Notes: generated by a model from the sequence alone, not told the origin. Positions 11,133 through 20,252 are shown, counted from the stretch's first letter. The stretch is DNA of 64,000 bases from Streptomyces pacificus (GCF_011766325.1 NZ_BLLG01000012.1:119380-183379), one strand, 5' to 3'. Program-made: numbers and translations.

Positions 11133-11616
11133 GGCCGGGGGCTCCTTACGTCCGCGGGCAACTGGTCGGCGGAAGCGGTCATGGCGTGGGAACGGCATCA
11201 GGTTTCTACCACGCGTACCGGCCGCACCGCAGGGTCCCTGGCCGCTGGCTCCCGTCACGAGGGGCGCCCTCGGCGAGGGGCGCCGTTTCCGCGGGCTCCG
11301 GTCCGGCGCCACCTCCCGTGCCGCACACGGGGATTGGGGCTCAGACCGCTCAGACCGCCTTGCCAGGACCGAGACGGCCGTGCACGCCGCGGCGGGTGAC
11401 CGGGAGCGCTCCGGCCTCCAGGACCGACCTGGACCGACCTGGCTGACCGGTCTGATTGGTCTGCCCGGTCTGCCCGGTCTGCCCGGTCTGCCCGGTCTGA
11501 AGAGAGCTTCATGCACCGGTAGTTGACGGCGACCGGGTGTCCCTGGAGCTGCTGCGGGCAACCGGCCGGCGGTCTCGAACAACGACTGCTCGAAACCGCC
11601 GGGTTGGGCGGTGGGC
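11133..11616. other. Intergenic region with 9-bp tandem repeats
   Basis: There is no convincing gene in this interval. Six 9-bp units lie at 11443-11496: CTGACCGGT, CTGATTGGT, then four exact CTGCCCGGT. A GACCGACCTG doublet lies just before them. The repeats sit downstream of the oxidoreductase gene and upstream of the DUF262 gene, both on the minus strand. Confidence 0.6.
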
Positions 11617-12597
11617 TCAGAGGGTGACGACGACCTTGCCCCGGGCGTGCCCGGCTTCGAGGTAGCCGACGGCCTCGGGGAGCTCGCCCAGGGGATAGGT
11701 CCGGTCGATGACCGGCGCGACCTTTCCGGATTCGAGGAGGTCGCGGACCGCCTCCAGGCCTTCCTTGGCAGGGTCCGTGATGAAGAAGACCAGCCGCTGC
11801 CGCGTGAAGCGCGACAGCACGAGCGCACGGGCCACCCGGCCCAGGGGGCCGAGGAAGCGGCCTCCCGCGCCGCTGACGAGGACGAGCGTCCCCTCCGGGG
11901 CGAGCACCCGCCGGTACGCCGACAGCGGACGGTTGCCCACGTTGTCGAGGATGAGGTCGTAGCGCCGCTCGCCGGTGGTGAAGTCCTCCTGGGTGTAGTC
12001 GACGACGTGGTGGGCGCCGAGGGTCCGGACCATCTCCACGTTCGCGGCGCTGCACACGCCGGTCACGTCGGCACCCAGTGCCACGGCGATCTGCACCGCG
12101 AACGTCCCCACGCCGCCCGCCGCGCCGTTGACCAGTACCGTGTGCCCGTCTCGCAGCCGCCCATGGCGGTGCAGGGCCAGGTAGGCGGTGAGCGCCGCCA
12201 CCGGCACGGACGCGGCCTGCGCGAAGTTCAGACCGGCCGGCTTCTTCACCACTCCGGCGTCGTGGCGGATCGTGACGTACTCGGCGAACGTACCCAGACG
12301 GTCAAGCCCCTGGCATCCGAACACCTCGTCTCCCGCCCGTAACGTGGTGACGTTCTTGCCGACCGCTTCGACGTGTCCCGCCAGGTCGGCGCCCAGTCGG
12401 CCGGTCCTGGGCCGTGACAGCCCGCCCTGCACCCGTGTGATGTAGGGCGTGCCCCGCATGGTGTGCCAGTCCAGCGGATTGACCGAAGCCGCCCGGACGC
12501 GGACGAGCACGTCGTCGTCGCCGACGACGGGCATGTCGAGGTCCTCGACCTCAAGGACCCCGGGTGGGCCGTAGCTGTGGAACCTGATGCCTCGCAT
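11617..12597 (-). CDS. Zinc-independent quinone oxidoreductase-like NAD(P)-dependent alcohol dehydrogenase (MDR family)
   Basis: The start at ATG 12597 (GAGG 8 nt upstream) gives 326 residues beginning MRGIRFHSYG. An alternative ATG at 12612 overlaps the stop of the preceding gene as ATGA. The GroES-like domain contains ASVNPLDWHTMRG. The Rossmann domain has NGAAGGVGTFAVQIA (about residue 150), the NADPH-binding AxxGxxG pattern of the quinone reductase branch. No structural-zinc Cys cluster is seen. It would reduce quinones or reactive carbonyls with NAD(P)H. It is the third gene of a tight operon behind an ArsR-type regulator, suggesting stress-responsive expression. Confidence 0.88.
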   Translation of the reverse strand: MRGIRFHSYGPPGVLEVEDLDMPVVGDDDVLVRVRAASVNPLDWHTMRGTPYITRVQGGLSRPRTGRLGADLAGHVEAVGKNVTTLRAGDEVFGCQGLDRLGTFAEYVTIRHDAGVVKKPAGLNFAQAASVPVAALTAYLALHRHGRLRDGHTVLVNGAAGGVGTFAVQIAVALGADVTGVCSAANVEMVRTLGAHHVVDYTQEDFTTGERRYDLILDNVGNRPLSAYRRVLAPEGTLVLVSGAGGRFLGPLGRVARALVLSRFTRQRLVFFITDPAKEGLEAVRDLLESGKVAPVIDRTYPLGELPEAVGYLEAGHARGKVVVTL

Positions 12598-12608
12598 GGT
12601 GCCGCCTC

Positions 12609-12890
12609 TCATTCGACGCTCAGCAGAATCTGTTCGATCGACGCGGTCCGCGCACGCAACTCGGCCAGGTCGGCAGCCACGCGTTTCTGCGCGTCGAGGG
12701 TGTTATCGGCGAGTTGTTCGAAACGGTGCACGAGCTGACGCAGGTCGTCCGCCCGGGCGGCCGAGTGCTTCTCCTTACGGGTGTCGAACAGGCCGACGAT
12801 GACCACGGCGACCAGAAAGGCCGCCACGATGACCACGACAACAAGGAAGATCGCCGAAGGCCAGGACATCTCCCCTCCGAAGGGGTCCAT
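12609..12890 (-). CDS. Small single-pass membrane protein with coiled-coil tail
   Basis: The start at ATG 12890 has AAGGAG 8 nt upstream and overlaps the stop of the ArsR gene as TGATG; 93 residues. ATG 12869, with an adjacent GGAGG, is an alternative. A strong transmembrane helix (AIFLVVVVIVAAFLVAVVIVG, cut to its core) spans about residues 13-35. It is followed by a charged, heptad-like tail (RADDLRQLVHRFEQLADNTL...). No family is recognised. The position between an ArsR regulator and an oxidoreductase indicates co-regulation. Confidence 0.8.
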   Translation of the reverse strand: MDPFGGEMSWPSAIFLVVVVIVAAFLVAVVIVGLFDTRKEKHSAARADDLRQLVHRFEQLADNTLDAQKRVAADLAELRARTASIEQILLSVE

Positions 12891-13240
12891 CAGGTGTGCT
12901 CCTTGGGTCGGGGACCCTTCTCCGGGTCCTGCTTGGTGAGGGTCTTGGCCGCCTCGGCCACCGCCGACGCGGTCAGGTGCAGGCTGAAGTCGGTGACGTC
13001 GTAGTACTTCATGGCCTTGCCGTCCTCGGACAGCTCCAGCCGGCCGACGACCAGGCCCGCGACTTCCAGCCGCCGCAGGTGCATGTGCAGGAGCGGACGG
13101 CTCACTCCCAGCTCACGGGCCAGCCGGCTCACGTAGTCGCGGCCCCCGGCCAGTGTCGCGACGATGCGCAGCCGAATCGGATGGGCGAGCGCCGCCAGCA
13201 TCTCGACCAGTTCGTCTCCGCTCGGGCCGCTTGCTGTCAC
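12890..13240 (-). CDS. ArsR-type winged-helix transcriptional regulator
   Basis: The start at GTG 13240, with AGAGG 6 nt upstream, gives 116 residues. The compact winged HTH reads LAHPIRLRIVATLAGGRDYV, then the recognition helix SRLARELGVSRPLLHMHLRRLE and the wing GRLELSEDGKAMKYY. No Cys metal-binding motif is present, so a metal sensor is unlikely. It is the first gene of a three-gene minus-strand operon with overlapping stops and starts. Paired ACGTGT elements upstream are candidate operators. Confidence 0.88.
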   Translation of the reverse strand: MTASGPSGDELVEMLAALAHPIRLRIVATLAGGRDYVSRLARELGVSRPLLHMHLRRLEVAGLVVGRLELSEDGKAMKYYDVTDFSLHLTASAVAEAAKTLTKQDPEKGPRPKEHT

Positions 13241-13251
13241 AAAACACCTCT

Positions 13252-13278
13252 ACGTGTAAGTAGTTTCTGACACGTGTC
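13252..13278. promoter_or_regulatory. Candidate ArsR operator: two ACGTGT elements 20 bp apart
   Basis: ACGTGT occurs at 13252-13257 and 13272-13277, exactly two helical turns apart. The second copy lies in the perfect palindrome GACACGTGTC (13269-13278). Both are within 40 bp upstream of the ArsR start. Operator function is inferred. Confidence 0.4.
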
Positions 13279-13319
13279 GAGCCTAACTTGCCGTCACCGG
13301 TGCCGGCAAGGGCGAATCC

Positions 13320-13515
13320 CGGAACAGCCCGAGGCGGGCAAGGCAGGATCCGGAGTCCTGGAAGCCGACGTCCTGTAAGCCGAAGTCCTGGAGCAGGCCC
13401 GGGCGGAGGCGGATGCCGCGCGCGAGCAAGCCGAACGGGCCGAGCGGGCCGAGCAGGCCGAGCGGGACCGGGTGCGGCGCGGGCGCAACCCCGTAGGCGT
13501 GCGCCTACGGGGTTG
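13320..13515 (+). pseudogene. Coiled-coil gene fragment ending in a perfect hairpin
   Basis: The plus strand reads LEADVL, a TAA stop, then in the same frame AEVLEQARAEADAAREQAER continuing as Ala/Glu/Arg heptads to RRGRNPVGV. This looks like the tail of a helical protein that has lost its start. It runs into a perfect hairpin: 13486-13499 pairs with 13502-13515 (14 bp, 2-nt loop). The hairpin may be a terminator or a small recombination scar. No family is assigned. The rest of the gap up to 13721 holds nothing recognisable. Confidence 0.35.
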
Positions 13516-13721
13516 CCGGTTCCTGCACCCACGTCGGCCGAACGGCCGCTCCCGGGGACCGGACCTGAAGTCCCCTCATGGTGAGTCCGGTTGCCGTCGC
13601 ACGCGGGATGCTCCGCGTTCCGGGACGGCGCGAGAGCCGATGCGGACGGGACGGCGGGGCAGGCCCGACCGGGGATGGCACGGTCGGGTAAACCCGACCC
13701 CCAGGTCTCGACCTGGGCGTC

Positions 13722-15047
13722 ATGACGGCGCCGGCCAGGGACGGGTGTGATGGACAGGTGCCTGTTCTCCCGATGCAAATACCCGTTAAACGACGGCTGT
13801 TGTGGTCCGGCGGCTGGTTTCTGGCGCTCGTGTGGGCCGGGGTGTTCCCTCTCATCGCGGCACCCGGACCGCACCGCCTCTGGGGGGCGTGCGCCTCCGC
13901 CGGCTACCTCTGCGCGGCAGCCGCCGCGCTGTGGCCGCGAGGGCTGCGCCTGTCCCTCGGGGCGGCCCTCACCGGCGCGGTGGCCGTGCCGCTGCTGGTG
14001 CTGATGGCCGGCGGCGGCGCGCAGAGCGAGGTCTTCGTCATCGAGCGGTCCGGGATGCTGACACTGAGCCAGGCGACCCCGTACCTGGCCGACCCCCGCT
14101 CCGTGGTCGAGGTCACGCCGTATCTGCCGGGCATGGCGGTGTTCGGGGTGCCGCGCGCGCTGATCGGCGGCAGCGGCCCGCTGACCGGGATGCTGGGTGA
14201 CGCCCGGCTCTGGTGCGCGGCCGTGTTCCTCGGCTGCCTGTGGGCGGCGCGCCGCGCGACCCGGGCGGGCAGCGGGCGGGCGGGCAGCTGGCGGGCGGGC
14301 AGCTGGCGGGCGGGCGCCGGAGGCACGGTGGACCGGAGCCTCCTCGGCGCGTTCGCCGCCTCCCCGGTCGTGGCGCTGCCGCTGTGCGTCAGCGGTGTGG
14401 ACCTGCCGTTGACCGGACTGCTGTTCCTGGCGCTGGCGTACGCGGCACGGCGGCGACCGGCGGCCGCCGGGCTGGCGCTCGCCGCCGCCTGCTCCCTGAA
14501 GTGGACGGCGTGGCCCGCCATCGCGGTCGCCGTCGCGCTGCTCGCCCAGCGGGGCGGGACCCGGGCGGCCGTGCGGGGGGCGGCCGTGGCGGTGGCGGGC
14601 ACCGTCCTGCTCGTCCTGCCGAGCGCCCTGCTGTCACCCGGGCCCCTGGTGCAGCAGGTGTTCGCGTTCCCGACGGGGCGCGGGCCGTGGCAGACGCCGG
14701 CGGCCAGTCCGCTGCCGGGCCGGCTGCTCGCCGACCTGGGCCCGGCCGGCTGGTACGCGGCGGTCGCGCTGCTGCTGACCGGCGGGCTGGCCGTCGCCGT
14801 GTCCCTCGTCGTGCGGCCCCCGTACGGCCTCGTGTCCGCAGCCGACCGGCTCGCCGCCGGCCTCTGCGTGGCGTTCCTGCTCGCCCCGGCCGGGCGGTTC
14901 GGGTATCTCGCCCTGCCGGTCACCCTGGCGGTGCTGGCCCGACTGCTGGGCGGCGTCAGCGGGGGTGAGCCCGTACGCGGCCGCGTCGTACGGTCCTCCA
15001 GGCCCGCGCGGCCGGCTCATGCCCCGGCCGTACGGAGTGGCCGGTGA
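13722..15047 (+). CDS. GT87-type (DUF2029) polytopic membrane glycosyltransferase
   Basis: This is up to 441 residues from ATG 13722. Starts at GTG 13758 or ATG 13773 are equally possible, and none has a strong ribosome site. About nine to ten hydrophobic helices are visible, with the loop VVEVTPYLPGMAVFGVPRAL after the first long extracytoplasmic segment, as in polyprenyl-phosphate-mannose-dependent GT87/DUF2029 enzymes. A cytoplasmic loop carries a repeat, GRAGSWRAGSWRAG, encoded by a near-perfect DNA repeat at about 14265-14321. It probably transfers a sugar from a lipid carrier on the outer face of the membrane. It is monocistronic as far as visible. Confidence 0.75.
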   Translation: MTAPARDGCDGQVPVLPMQIPVKRRLLWSGGWFLALVWAGVFPLIAAPGPHRLWGACASAGYLCAAAAALWPRGLRLSLGAALTGAVAVPLLVLMAGGGAQSEVFVIERSGMLTLSQATPYLADPRSVVEVTPYLPGMAVFGVPRALIGGSGPLTGMLGDARLWCAAVFLGCLWAARRATRAGSGRAGSWRAGSWRAGAGGTVDRSLLGAFAASPVVALPLCVSGVDLPLTGLLFLALAYAARRRPAAAGLALAAACSLKWTAWPAIAVAVALLAQRGGTRAAVRGAAVAVAGTVLLVLPSALLSPGPLVQQVFAFPTGRGPWQTPAASPLPGRLLADLGPAGWYAAVALLLTGGLAVAVSLVVRPPYGLVSAADRLAAGLCVAFLLAPAGRFGYLALPVTLAVLARLLGGVSGGEPVRGRVVRSSRPARPAHAPAVRSGR

Positions 15048-15481
15048 GCTCCCGCCCCACCACGGGGGTGGCAGCCGCCCTGCGGCGGGGCGCCCGCCGG
15101 TTCCCGTACGCCCGGTTCGACACACCCGGTTCGACACGCCCGGTTCCGGTTCGGAGGACGATGTGGCGGGCCTGCGGGCGTTCGTGCGCCGGTGTCGGTG
15201 TACGCGGGTCTCGAGGACCGTGCGACGCGGCCTCGTACGGGAGGTACCCCTGGATGCGGCCGGCACTTACCGGGCCGCCCGGCCTGGTGCACGACGCGGG
15301 ACCGGGCCGCCGATCTGGGGCAGGCCGTGTCGGCGCCGCCCGGAGGAGGACTGACGGGTCGAGGGCCCTTCCGCGGGGGACGGTGACACGGCCCGGTCAG
15401 ACCGGCCCAGACCGGCACACACCGGACCGCCTCAGACCGGCCCAGACAGGACCGGCCCAGACCGGCCCAGACCGGACCGCC
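15048..15481. repeat. Convergent intergenic region with two families of short direct repeats
   Basis: There is no supported gene. CCCGGTTCGACAC-type units occur around 15110-15150. Units of CAGACCGG with CCC, CAC or ACC spacers are repeated many times from about 15397 to 15493, running into the 3' end of the response-regulator gene. A 20-base block (ACCGGACCGCCTCAGACCGG) occurs twice. This may act as a bidirectional terminator zone. It has no CRISPR-like spacing. Confidence 0.55.
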
Positions 15482-16150
15482 TCAGACCGGCGGGGCCTCG
15501 GGGCGGAGGTGGGCGAGGACCGCCAGCACGCGGCGGTTGCCCTCGGCCGGGTCGAGCTGAAGCTTCATGAAGATGTTGCCGGAGTGCTTGACCACCGACG
15601 CCTCCGTGATGGTCAGCCGCCGCCCGATGGCCTGGTTGTTGAGCCCCTCCGCCATCAGGGCCAGCACCTCCCGTTCGCGGGGCGTGAGATGCCGCAGCGG
15701 CTCCTCGGCGGTCCGCTGCCGCAGCAGCACCCGCACGACCTCCGGGTCGATGACGGTCTGCCCGCCGGCGACGCGGTCCAGCGCGTCGAGGAAGTCGGTG
15801 ACCTCCCCGACGCGGTCCTTCAGCAGGTACCCGAGCCCGCCTTCGGCCGACGTGCCGCCGCTGAGCAGCTGGGTGGCGTAGGCGGTGGCGACGTACTGCG
15901 AGAGCACCAGCACGGGCAGGCCGGGGTGCCGGGCGCGCAGTTCCAGCGCCGCCTTCAGACCTTCGTCGCGGAAGTCCGGCGGCATCCGCACGTCGGTGAT
16001 GACCACGTCCGGCCGGTCGGCGTCCACGGCGCGCGCCAGTTCCCCGGCGTCCCCGACGGCGGCGGTCACCTCGTGTCCGACGCGGGACAGCAGCTCCACC
16101 AGGCCGGCGCGCAGCAGGACGGCGTCCTCGGCGAGTACTACGCGGAGCAC
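15482..16150 (-). CDS. NarL/LuxR-type response regulator
   Basis: 222 residues. The receiver domain has the acidic pocket in LAEDAV and the phospho-acceptor in DVVITDVRMP (about Asp53), with the Lys switch in YLLKDRVGE. The C-terminal LuxR-type HTH reads LTPREREVLALMAEGLNNQAIGRRLTITEASVVKHSGNIFMKL. The start overlaps the 3' end of the histidine kinase gene by 13 bp, so the two are translationally coupled. Target genes are unknown. Confidence 0.93.
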   Translation of the reverse strand: MLRVVLAEDAVLLRAGLVELLSRVGHEVTAAVGDAGELARAVDADRPDVVITDVRMPPDFRDEGLKAALELRARHPGLPVLVLSQYVATAYATQLLSGGTSAEGGLGYLLKDRVGEVTDFLDALDRVAGGQTVIDPEVVRVLLRQRTAEEPLRHLTPREREVLALMAEGLNNQAIGRRLTITEASVVKHSGNIFMKLQLDPAEGNRRVLAVLAHLRPEAPPV

Positions 16151-17415
16151 GGCACCTCCACCCGCAGTCGGGTGGGCCCCCCGGCGGGGCTGGTCACGAC
16201 GAGCGTCCCCTTCAGCACGGCCACCCGGTCCGCCAGTCCCTGCAGACCGGCTCCGGCGGCCGGATCCGCGCCGCCGTGCCCGTTGTCGGTGATGAGCAGG
16301 ACCAGCTTGCCGCCGCGCAGGCGGCCGACGACGGCGACCTCGTCGGCGCCGCTGTGCTTGGAGGCGTTGGTCAGTGCCTCGGTGACGGTGAAGTACGCCG
16401 TCGTCTCGACCGCCGACGGCAGCCGGTGCGGCAGGTCGATGTCGACGGTCACCGGGATCGGGTTGCGCAGGGCGAGTTCGGCGACGGCGGCCGGCAGCCC
16501 GTGGTCGGTGAGGACCTGGGGGTGGATGCCGCGCACCAGGGAGCGCAGCTGGTCAAGGGCGTGTCGGGCCTCGCCGCGGGCGCGGGCGATCAGCGGGGTG
16601 GCCGGCGAGTCCTGGCCGCGCAGCTCCAGTTCGGCCAGGCCCAGGGTCATGCTGAGCGCGACGAGCCGCTGCTGCGCGCCGTCGTGCAGGTCGCGCTCGA
16701 TGCGGCGCCTCTCCGCCTCGAAGGCGTCGATCAACCGGGCCCGGGAGCGGGTCAGTTCGATGACGCGGGTGCCCAGGTCCTCGTCCCGCGCCGACAGCAG
16801 GGACTGGGCGACCCACACCTGCGCGCCCGCGAGCAGCCCGCCCGCATAGGCCGAGACGAGCAGTCCGAGCAGTCCCGCCGCGCTGCCCGGCAGGGCCGCG
16901 ACGGGGTCGGAGATCGGTTGGCCGGGCACCAGCATCACCGTGTCGGGGGCGATCGCCCACACGATGACGGGCGTCGCCGTCAGCAGCACGGACAGGCCGA
17001 GCAGGGCGGTGAAGCCGATCCCCGTGGCGGTGAACACGACGCCCAGGGCGAGCGTGTACCCGAGCTCCCGCCAGGTGGCCCGCTCGCGCAGCCGGGTGCG
17101 CAGCCACGGCCGGGCGCCCGTACCGGGCAGGGAGCCGTGCGGGTCGAGGAGCGCCTCCGGTTCGACGAGCCGCAACCGCCGCCGCTCCAGGGCTGCGACG
17201 GGGACTCCGAAGACCGCGGCCGCCATGAGGACGAGCAGTCCGACGCCCACCGCGGACAGGCCGACGCCGACGACGAGGAGCGCGGCGAAGAGCAGCAGCG
17301 CGACGAAGCCCACGACGGTGCCGCTCACCAGGAACGCCCAGCACCGCGGCGGCCAGGTGGAGAGCACGAAGCGCAGGGGGCGCCGTCGCATGGCTTCCCA
17401 TACGGCGACGGTCAT
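16138..17415 (-). CDS. NarL-family sensor histidine kinase
   Basis: 425 residues. Five hydrophobic helices in the N-terminal half (for example VSGTVVGFVALLLFAALLVVG and LGYTLALGVVFTATGIGF) form a membrane sensor without a large extracellular domain. The HisKA_3 dimerisation and phospho-acceptor motif is ERRRIERDLHDGAQQRL. The HATPase domain has TEALTNASKHSGA, ITDNGHGGA and GLQGLADRVAVLKG. It overlaps and is co-transcribed with the downstream response regulator. The signal is likely sensed at or in the membrane. Confidence 0.93.
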   Translation of the reverse strand: MTVAVWEAMRRRPLRFVLSTWPPRCWAFLVSGTVVGFVALLLFAALLVVGVGLSAVGVGLLVLMAAAVFGVPVAALERRRLRLVEPEALLDPHGSLPGTGARPWLRTRLRERATWRELGYTLALGVVFTATGIGFTALLGLSVLLTATPVIVWAIAPDTVMLVPGQPISDPVAALPGSAAGLLGLLVSAYAGGLLAGAQVWVAQSLLSARDEDLGTRVIELTRSRARLIDAFEAERRRIERDLHDGAQQRLVALSMTLGLAELELRGQDSPATPLIARARGEARHALDQLRSLVRGIHPQVLTDHGLPAAVAELALRNPIPVTVDIDLPHRLPSAVETTAYFTVTEALTNASKHSGADEVAVVGRLRGGKLVLLITDNGHGGADPAAGAGLQGLADRVAVLKGTLVVTSPAGGPTRLRVEVPCSA

Positions 17416-17710
17416 GGTGCGTGTCCCTCCGAAGCCGTGGCGCGTGCCGGTCCACCGGGTACCCTAACCGGCCGGCGCGGCTGGATGGACGGCAGGGAGA
17501 ACGCTCCCTCCACGGCTCCGAGCAGGCCCGATCTGCTGCTGGTGGCACGCGCTCCGATCACGAGGAATTCGGCTGCCCCGCGCCCGCCACGCACCCGCCA
17601 CGCGCTCGCCACGCACCCGCGCCCGATTCCGGCCTCGGGACTGGTAGGCCCGCATGTTGAGGTGTCGGGTATTCAGCGGATGCGGCCGGCTTCTGATTAC
17701 CGAGCGGATC

Positions 17711-17893
17711 TCATCGTGATCTGATCGGGTGACGAGCCGGCCCATTACGCACCGAAGCGCCGGCTCTTGGGCCGGTCCATCTCCAGCAGGGCATTGCCCA
17801 GCGGTTGCCGCGTGCGCCGACCGCTTCCGCGGCGCGTACCGACTGCGAGTCGATGATCGCGGCGGTCGGGTCGGTGTCCCGGCCCTCCGGCAT
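17711..17893 (-). pseudogene. IS5-family transposase fragment
   Basis: The minus-strand frame GRDTDPTAAIIDSQSVRAAE matches the first DDE catalytic segment of streptomycete IS5-type transposases, with the first Asp in the IDSQSV motif. It then runs into unrelated sequence. The remainder of the 17416-18136 gap has no gene. A 7-bp inverted repeat (18034-18040 / 18046-18052) precedes the lipase-like gene. Confidence 0.65.
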
Positions 17894-18136
17894 CCGCCGT
17901 CGTCCTGTCTCCCGTATCCGGTCTCCCCCGTCCCGTCGTTCGGCTCCTCACCGCACGGGGGCTACGGTCCGGCGGTCACGGCAACGTGAAAGATCTGATC
18001 ATTTAGCTCGATCGTGGGTGATCGGCCCGATTCGCGGAACGGATGGTTCCGCAACCTGGATGATCTTGGGTGCTGCCTTCGCTTCGCCTGGGGCCACCCG
18101 CCGTCCCCGGCGTCTCTTGCCGATCCTGGAGGATCC

Positions 18137-19186
18137 GTGCGACACCCAGTCTCCCGCCTGCGCTTCCGCGCACTGACCGTGGGGCTCGCGCTGACCGCGT
18201 CCGCCCTCCTGCCCTCGAGTTCGGCCGGTGCGGCCGGTGCGGCCGACCAGTACGAGTGGGCTGCGCTGGGCGACTCGTACACCGCCGGCGTCTTCGCCGG
18301 TGACCCGCTGCCCGCGCTGGGTGACGCGTCCCGTGACGGCTGCGACCGCACCAGCGGCGCCTACCCTGGCCTGGTTCAGAAGGAGCTTGACGAGTTCCCG
18401 TTGGGCAAGGACGTCCACCTGGCCAACGTCAGCTGCGGCGGCGCCGTCATCACGGACATCGGCACGACCAAGCAGACGCCGATCAGTCCGGTGGAGATGC
18501 CCGAGGCCGGCTGGGCGACGGTGGACACGCAGATCAAGCGGGCCGGTCTGAACGACCAGACCGACGTCGTCACCATCGGCGTCGGCGGCAACAGCCTGCC
18601 CTTCGGCGGCATGCTCCTCAAGTGTCTCGAAGAGGGCGCCAAGGTCTCCGGCTCCTGCCGCGAGCACTACACCAACCCCCCGGAGGGCGAGGAGAGTATC
18701 GAGCACAAGCTCGCCCGGGTCCAGGAGGAGTACATCCTGATGCTGGCCGAGGTCCACAAGGCCGCACCCAACGCCAAGGTGATCACTGTCGGCTACCCGG
18801 CCGTCCTGCCGGAGGACGGCAGCGCCTGCAACCGCCTCGCCCTGACCGAACTCAGCCTCATCAAGCACGCCGATGTCGACTGGCTCCGCGACGACGTGCT
18901 GAAGCAGCTGAACAGCAAGATCGAGCTGATCGCGAAGTTCTTCGGCGACCAGTACGTCGACGTCTACTCCTCCAGCGTCGGCCACGACGCCTGCCAGCCC
19001 GCCGGCGAGAAGTGGGTCCAGGGCCTCTGCGGCGACGCCGGGGCCTACTGGCCCGCCGCGATCGGCAAGCTGAACTGCGGCGTCGTCGGCAAGCGCGCCA
19101 CCCTGGTCCACCCCAACGCGGCGGGCCACGAGAACGTCGCGAACCACGTCGAGCGAGCCATCCGCATCGCCCTCCTCGACCGCTGA
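18137..19186 (+). CDS. Secreted SGNH/GDSL-family hydrolase
   Basis: GTG 18137 is chosen because GGAGG lies 4-5 nt before it and a signal peptide follows (RFRALTVGLALTASALLPSS...AGAAGA); this gives 349 residues. SGNH blocks are visible: the nucleophile Ser in ALGDSYTAG, the oxyanion Gly in NVSCGG, GVGGNS in place of the usual GxND, and the catalytic His in VHPNAAGH. Several Cys pairs are typical of secreted forms (GCDRTSGAYP, LKCLEEG...GSCREH). It is likely an extracellular lipase or esterase. The Asn-to-Ser change in block III is a mild deviation. The gene is monocistronic. Confidence 0.88.
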   Translation: MRHPVSRLRFRALTVGLALTASALLPSSSAGAAGAADQYEWAALGDSYTAGVFAGDPLPALGDASRDGCDRTSGAYPGLVQKELDEFPLGKDVHLANVSCGGAVITDIGTTKQTPISPVEMPEAGWATVDTQIKRAGLNDQTDVVTIGVGGNSLPFGGMLLKCLEEGAKVSGSCREHYTNPPEGEESIEHKLARVQEEYILMLAEVHKAAPNAKVITVGYPAVLPEDGSACNRLALTELSLIKHADVDWLRDDVLKQLNSKIELIAKFFGDQYVDVYSSSVGHDACQPAGEKWVQGLCGDAGAYWPAAIGKLNCGVVGKRATLVHPNAAGHENVANHVERAIRIALLDR

Positions 19187-19275
19187 CCCGACACCGACAC
19201 CGGAGCCCCGGGACACCAGCACCGACTTCGGCTTCGGCTTCGGCTTCGACCCGGTGACCGGCTACATGAAGGGGC

Positions 19276-19641
19276 GGCTACACGAAGAAGGACTTCCCGC
19301 GCTTCCTCGCGCTGCTGCTGCACCGCCGCCTGGACGGCCCGGTCACCGTCGTCTGGGACAACCACTCCAGCCACATCAGCAAACACGTGAAGCAGTACGC
19401 GCAGCAGCAGGACTGGCTCACGCTCATCCAGATTGCGTTCTACCCAACGGAGTTGACATCTGCCGAGTTGCTCTGGGCCCACGCCAAGGAGAAGATCGCG
19501 AACCGCACCTTCCGTTCGAACGACGAGCTGCACCGGGCCGCCCGCAACGCCCTCCGGTACGTCCAGCGCCACCTCGAACTCCTTCTCGCATTCCTGGCCG
19601 AAACCGTCCTCGAACTCGCCCCACCAGCGTCAAGCCCGTAG
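19276..19641 (+). pseudogene. IS630-family transposase C-terminal fragment
   Basis: The frame GYTKKDFPRFLALLLHRRLD, VTVVWDNHSSHIS and WLTLIQIAFYPTELTSAELLWAHAKEKIANRT follows the C-terminal half of IS630/DDE_3 transposases, with the VWDN Asp retained and the usual PELNPVE replaced by PTELTSAE. The N-terminal half is missing; it is preceded by a TTCGGC tandem repeat (about 19225-19249). It is non-functional. Confidence 0.75.
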
Positions 19642-19748
19642 TCAAGGATCAGTACTCGACCGCCGCTCCCGCCGAACTTGTTCACATCGCTGCGAACAGG
19701 CGGCCCACCGCCGGCGAAGTTCTGAAGCGCACACACAAGACAGCCCAA

Positions 19749-19778
19749 GGGCGGGGACTCCACACGGAGTCCCCGCCC
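19749..19778. terminator. Perfect 13-bp hairpin downstream of peptidoglycan-binding gene
   Basis: Bases 19749-19761 and 19766-19778 are perfect complements with a 4-nt ACAC loop. It lies 22 bp past the stop of the minus-strand gene at 19800 and is followed on that strand by a T-rich stretch. Confidence 0.8.
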
Positions 19779-19799
19779 TCAGGTGTTGCTCCTACATGT

Positions 19800-20252
19800 T
19801 CAGCACCAGCCGCTGCAGGCGTTGGCGAAACGCTTGAAAGCCGCCTGGGTGCCCGACCCGGCGATCCCGTCGATCGCCCCGGTGTAGCCCCAGCCCTTGA
19901 GCAGACGCTGCAGCGCCTTGATCGTGCCCGATCCGACGATCCCGTCGATCGCCCCGGTGTAGCCCCAATGCGCCTTGAGGTTGTTCTGGAACGCTTTCCA
20001 GCTGTTGGTGCCCAGCAGGCCGTCGATGGCTCCGGTATAGCCCCAGTGCTGCCTGAGCCAGCACTGCGTGTACTTGGCCTGTGTGGTGCTCAGCCCGAGG
20101 TTGACCACCGCGAGCGCGGCAGCCTCGGAAGTGGCAGCCGGTACCTTGGCCGACTCGGGTGCCGCCAGGGCGGCACTTGCCCCAGCCAGGCTTCCGGCGG
20201 TGATCCCGACAGCGGTAACAGTGCTGACGAGCGCCCTTGTCAAAATGCGCAT
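19800..20252 (-). CDS. Secreted protein with repeated peptidoglycan-binding-like units
   Basis: The start at ATG 20252 follows GGGGGA and gives 150 residues. The signal peptide is RALVSTVTAVGITAGSLAGA...ALAA. The mature part contains three repeats of the form W-GYTGAIDG-[LI]-[VLA]-GS/T-GT-xA-[FL], the peptidoglycan-binding_1 core (DGIVGxxTxxAL). It has no catalytic domain. It likely anchors at the cell wall or modulates it. It is followed by a strong terminator hairpin. Confidence 0.82.
   Translation of the reverse strand: MRILTRALVSTVTAVGITAGSLAGASAALAAPESAKVPAATSEAAALAVVNLGLSTTQAKYTQCWLRQHWGYTGAIDGLLGTNSWKAFQNNLKAHWGYTGAIDGIVGSGTIKALQRLLKGWGYTGAIDGIAGSGTQAAFKRFANACSGWC

Noticed and set aside
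15397..15493. Repeats considered as a CRISPR array or replication origin
   Set aside because: Units are short and contiguous with no unique spacers, AT-rich region or DnaA-box-like elements.
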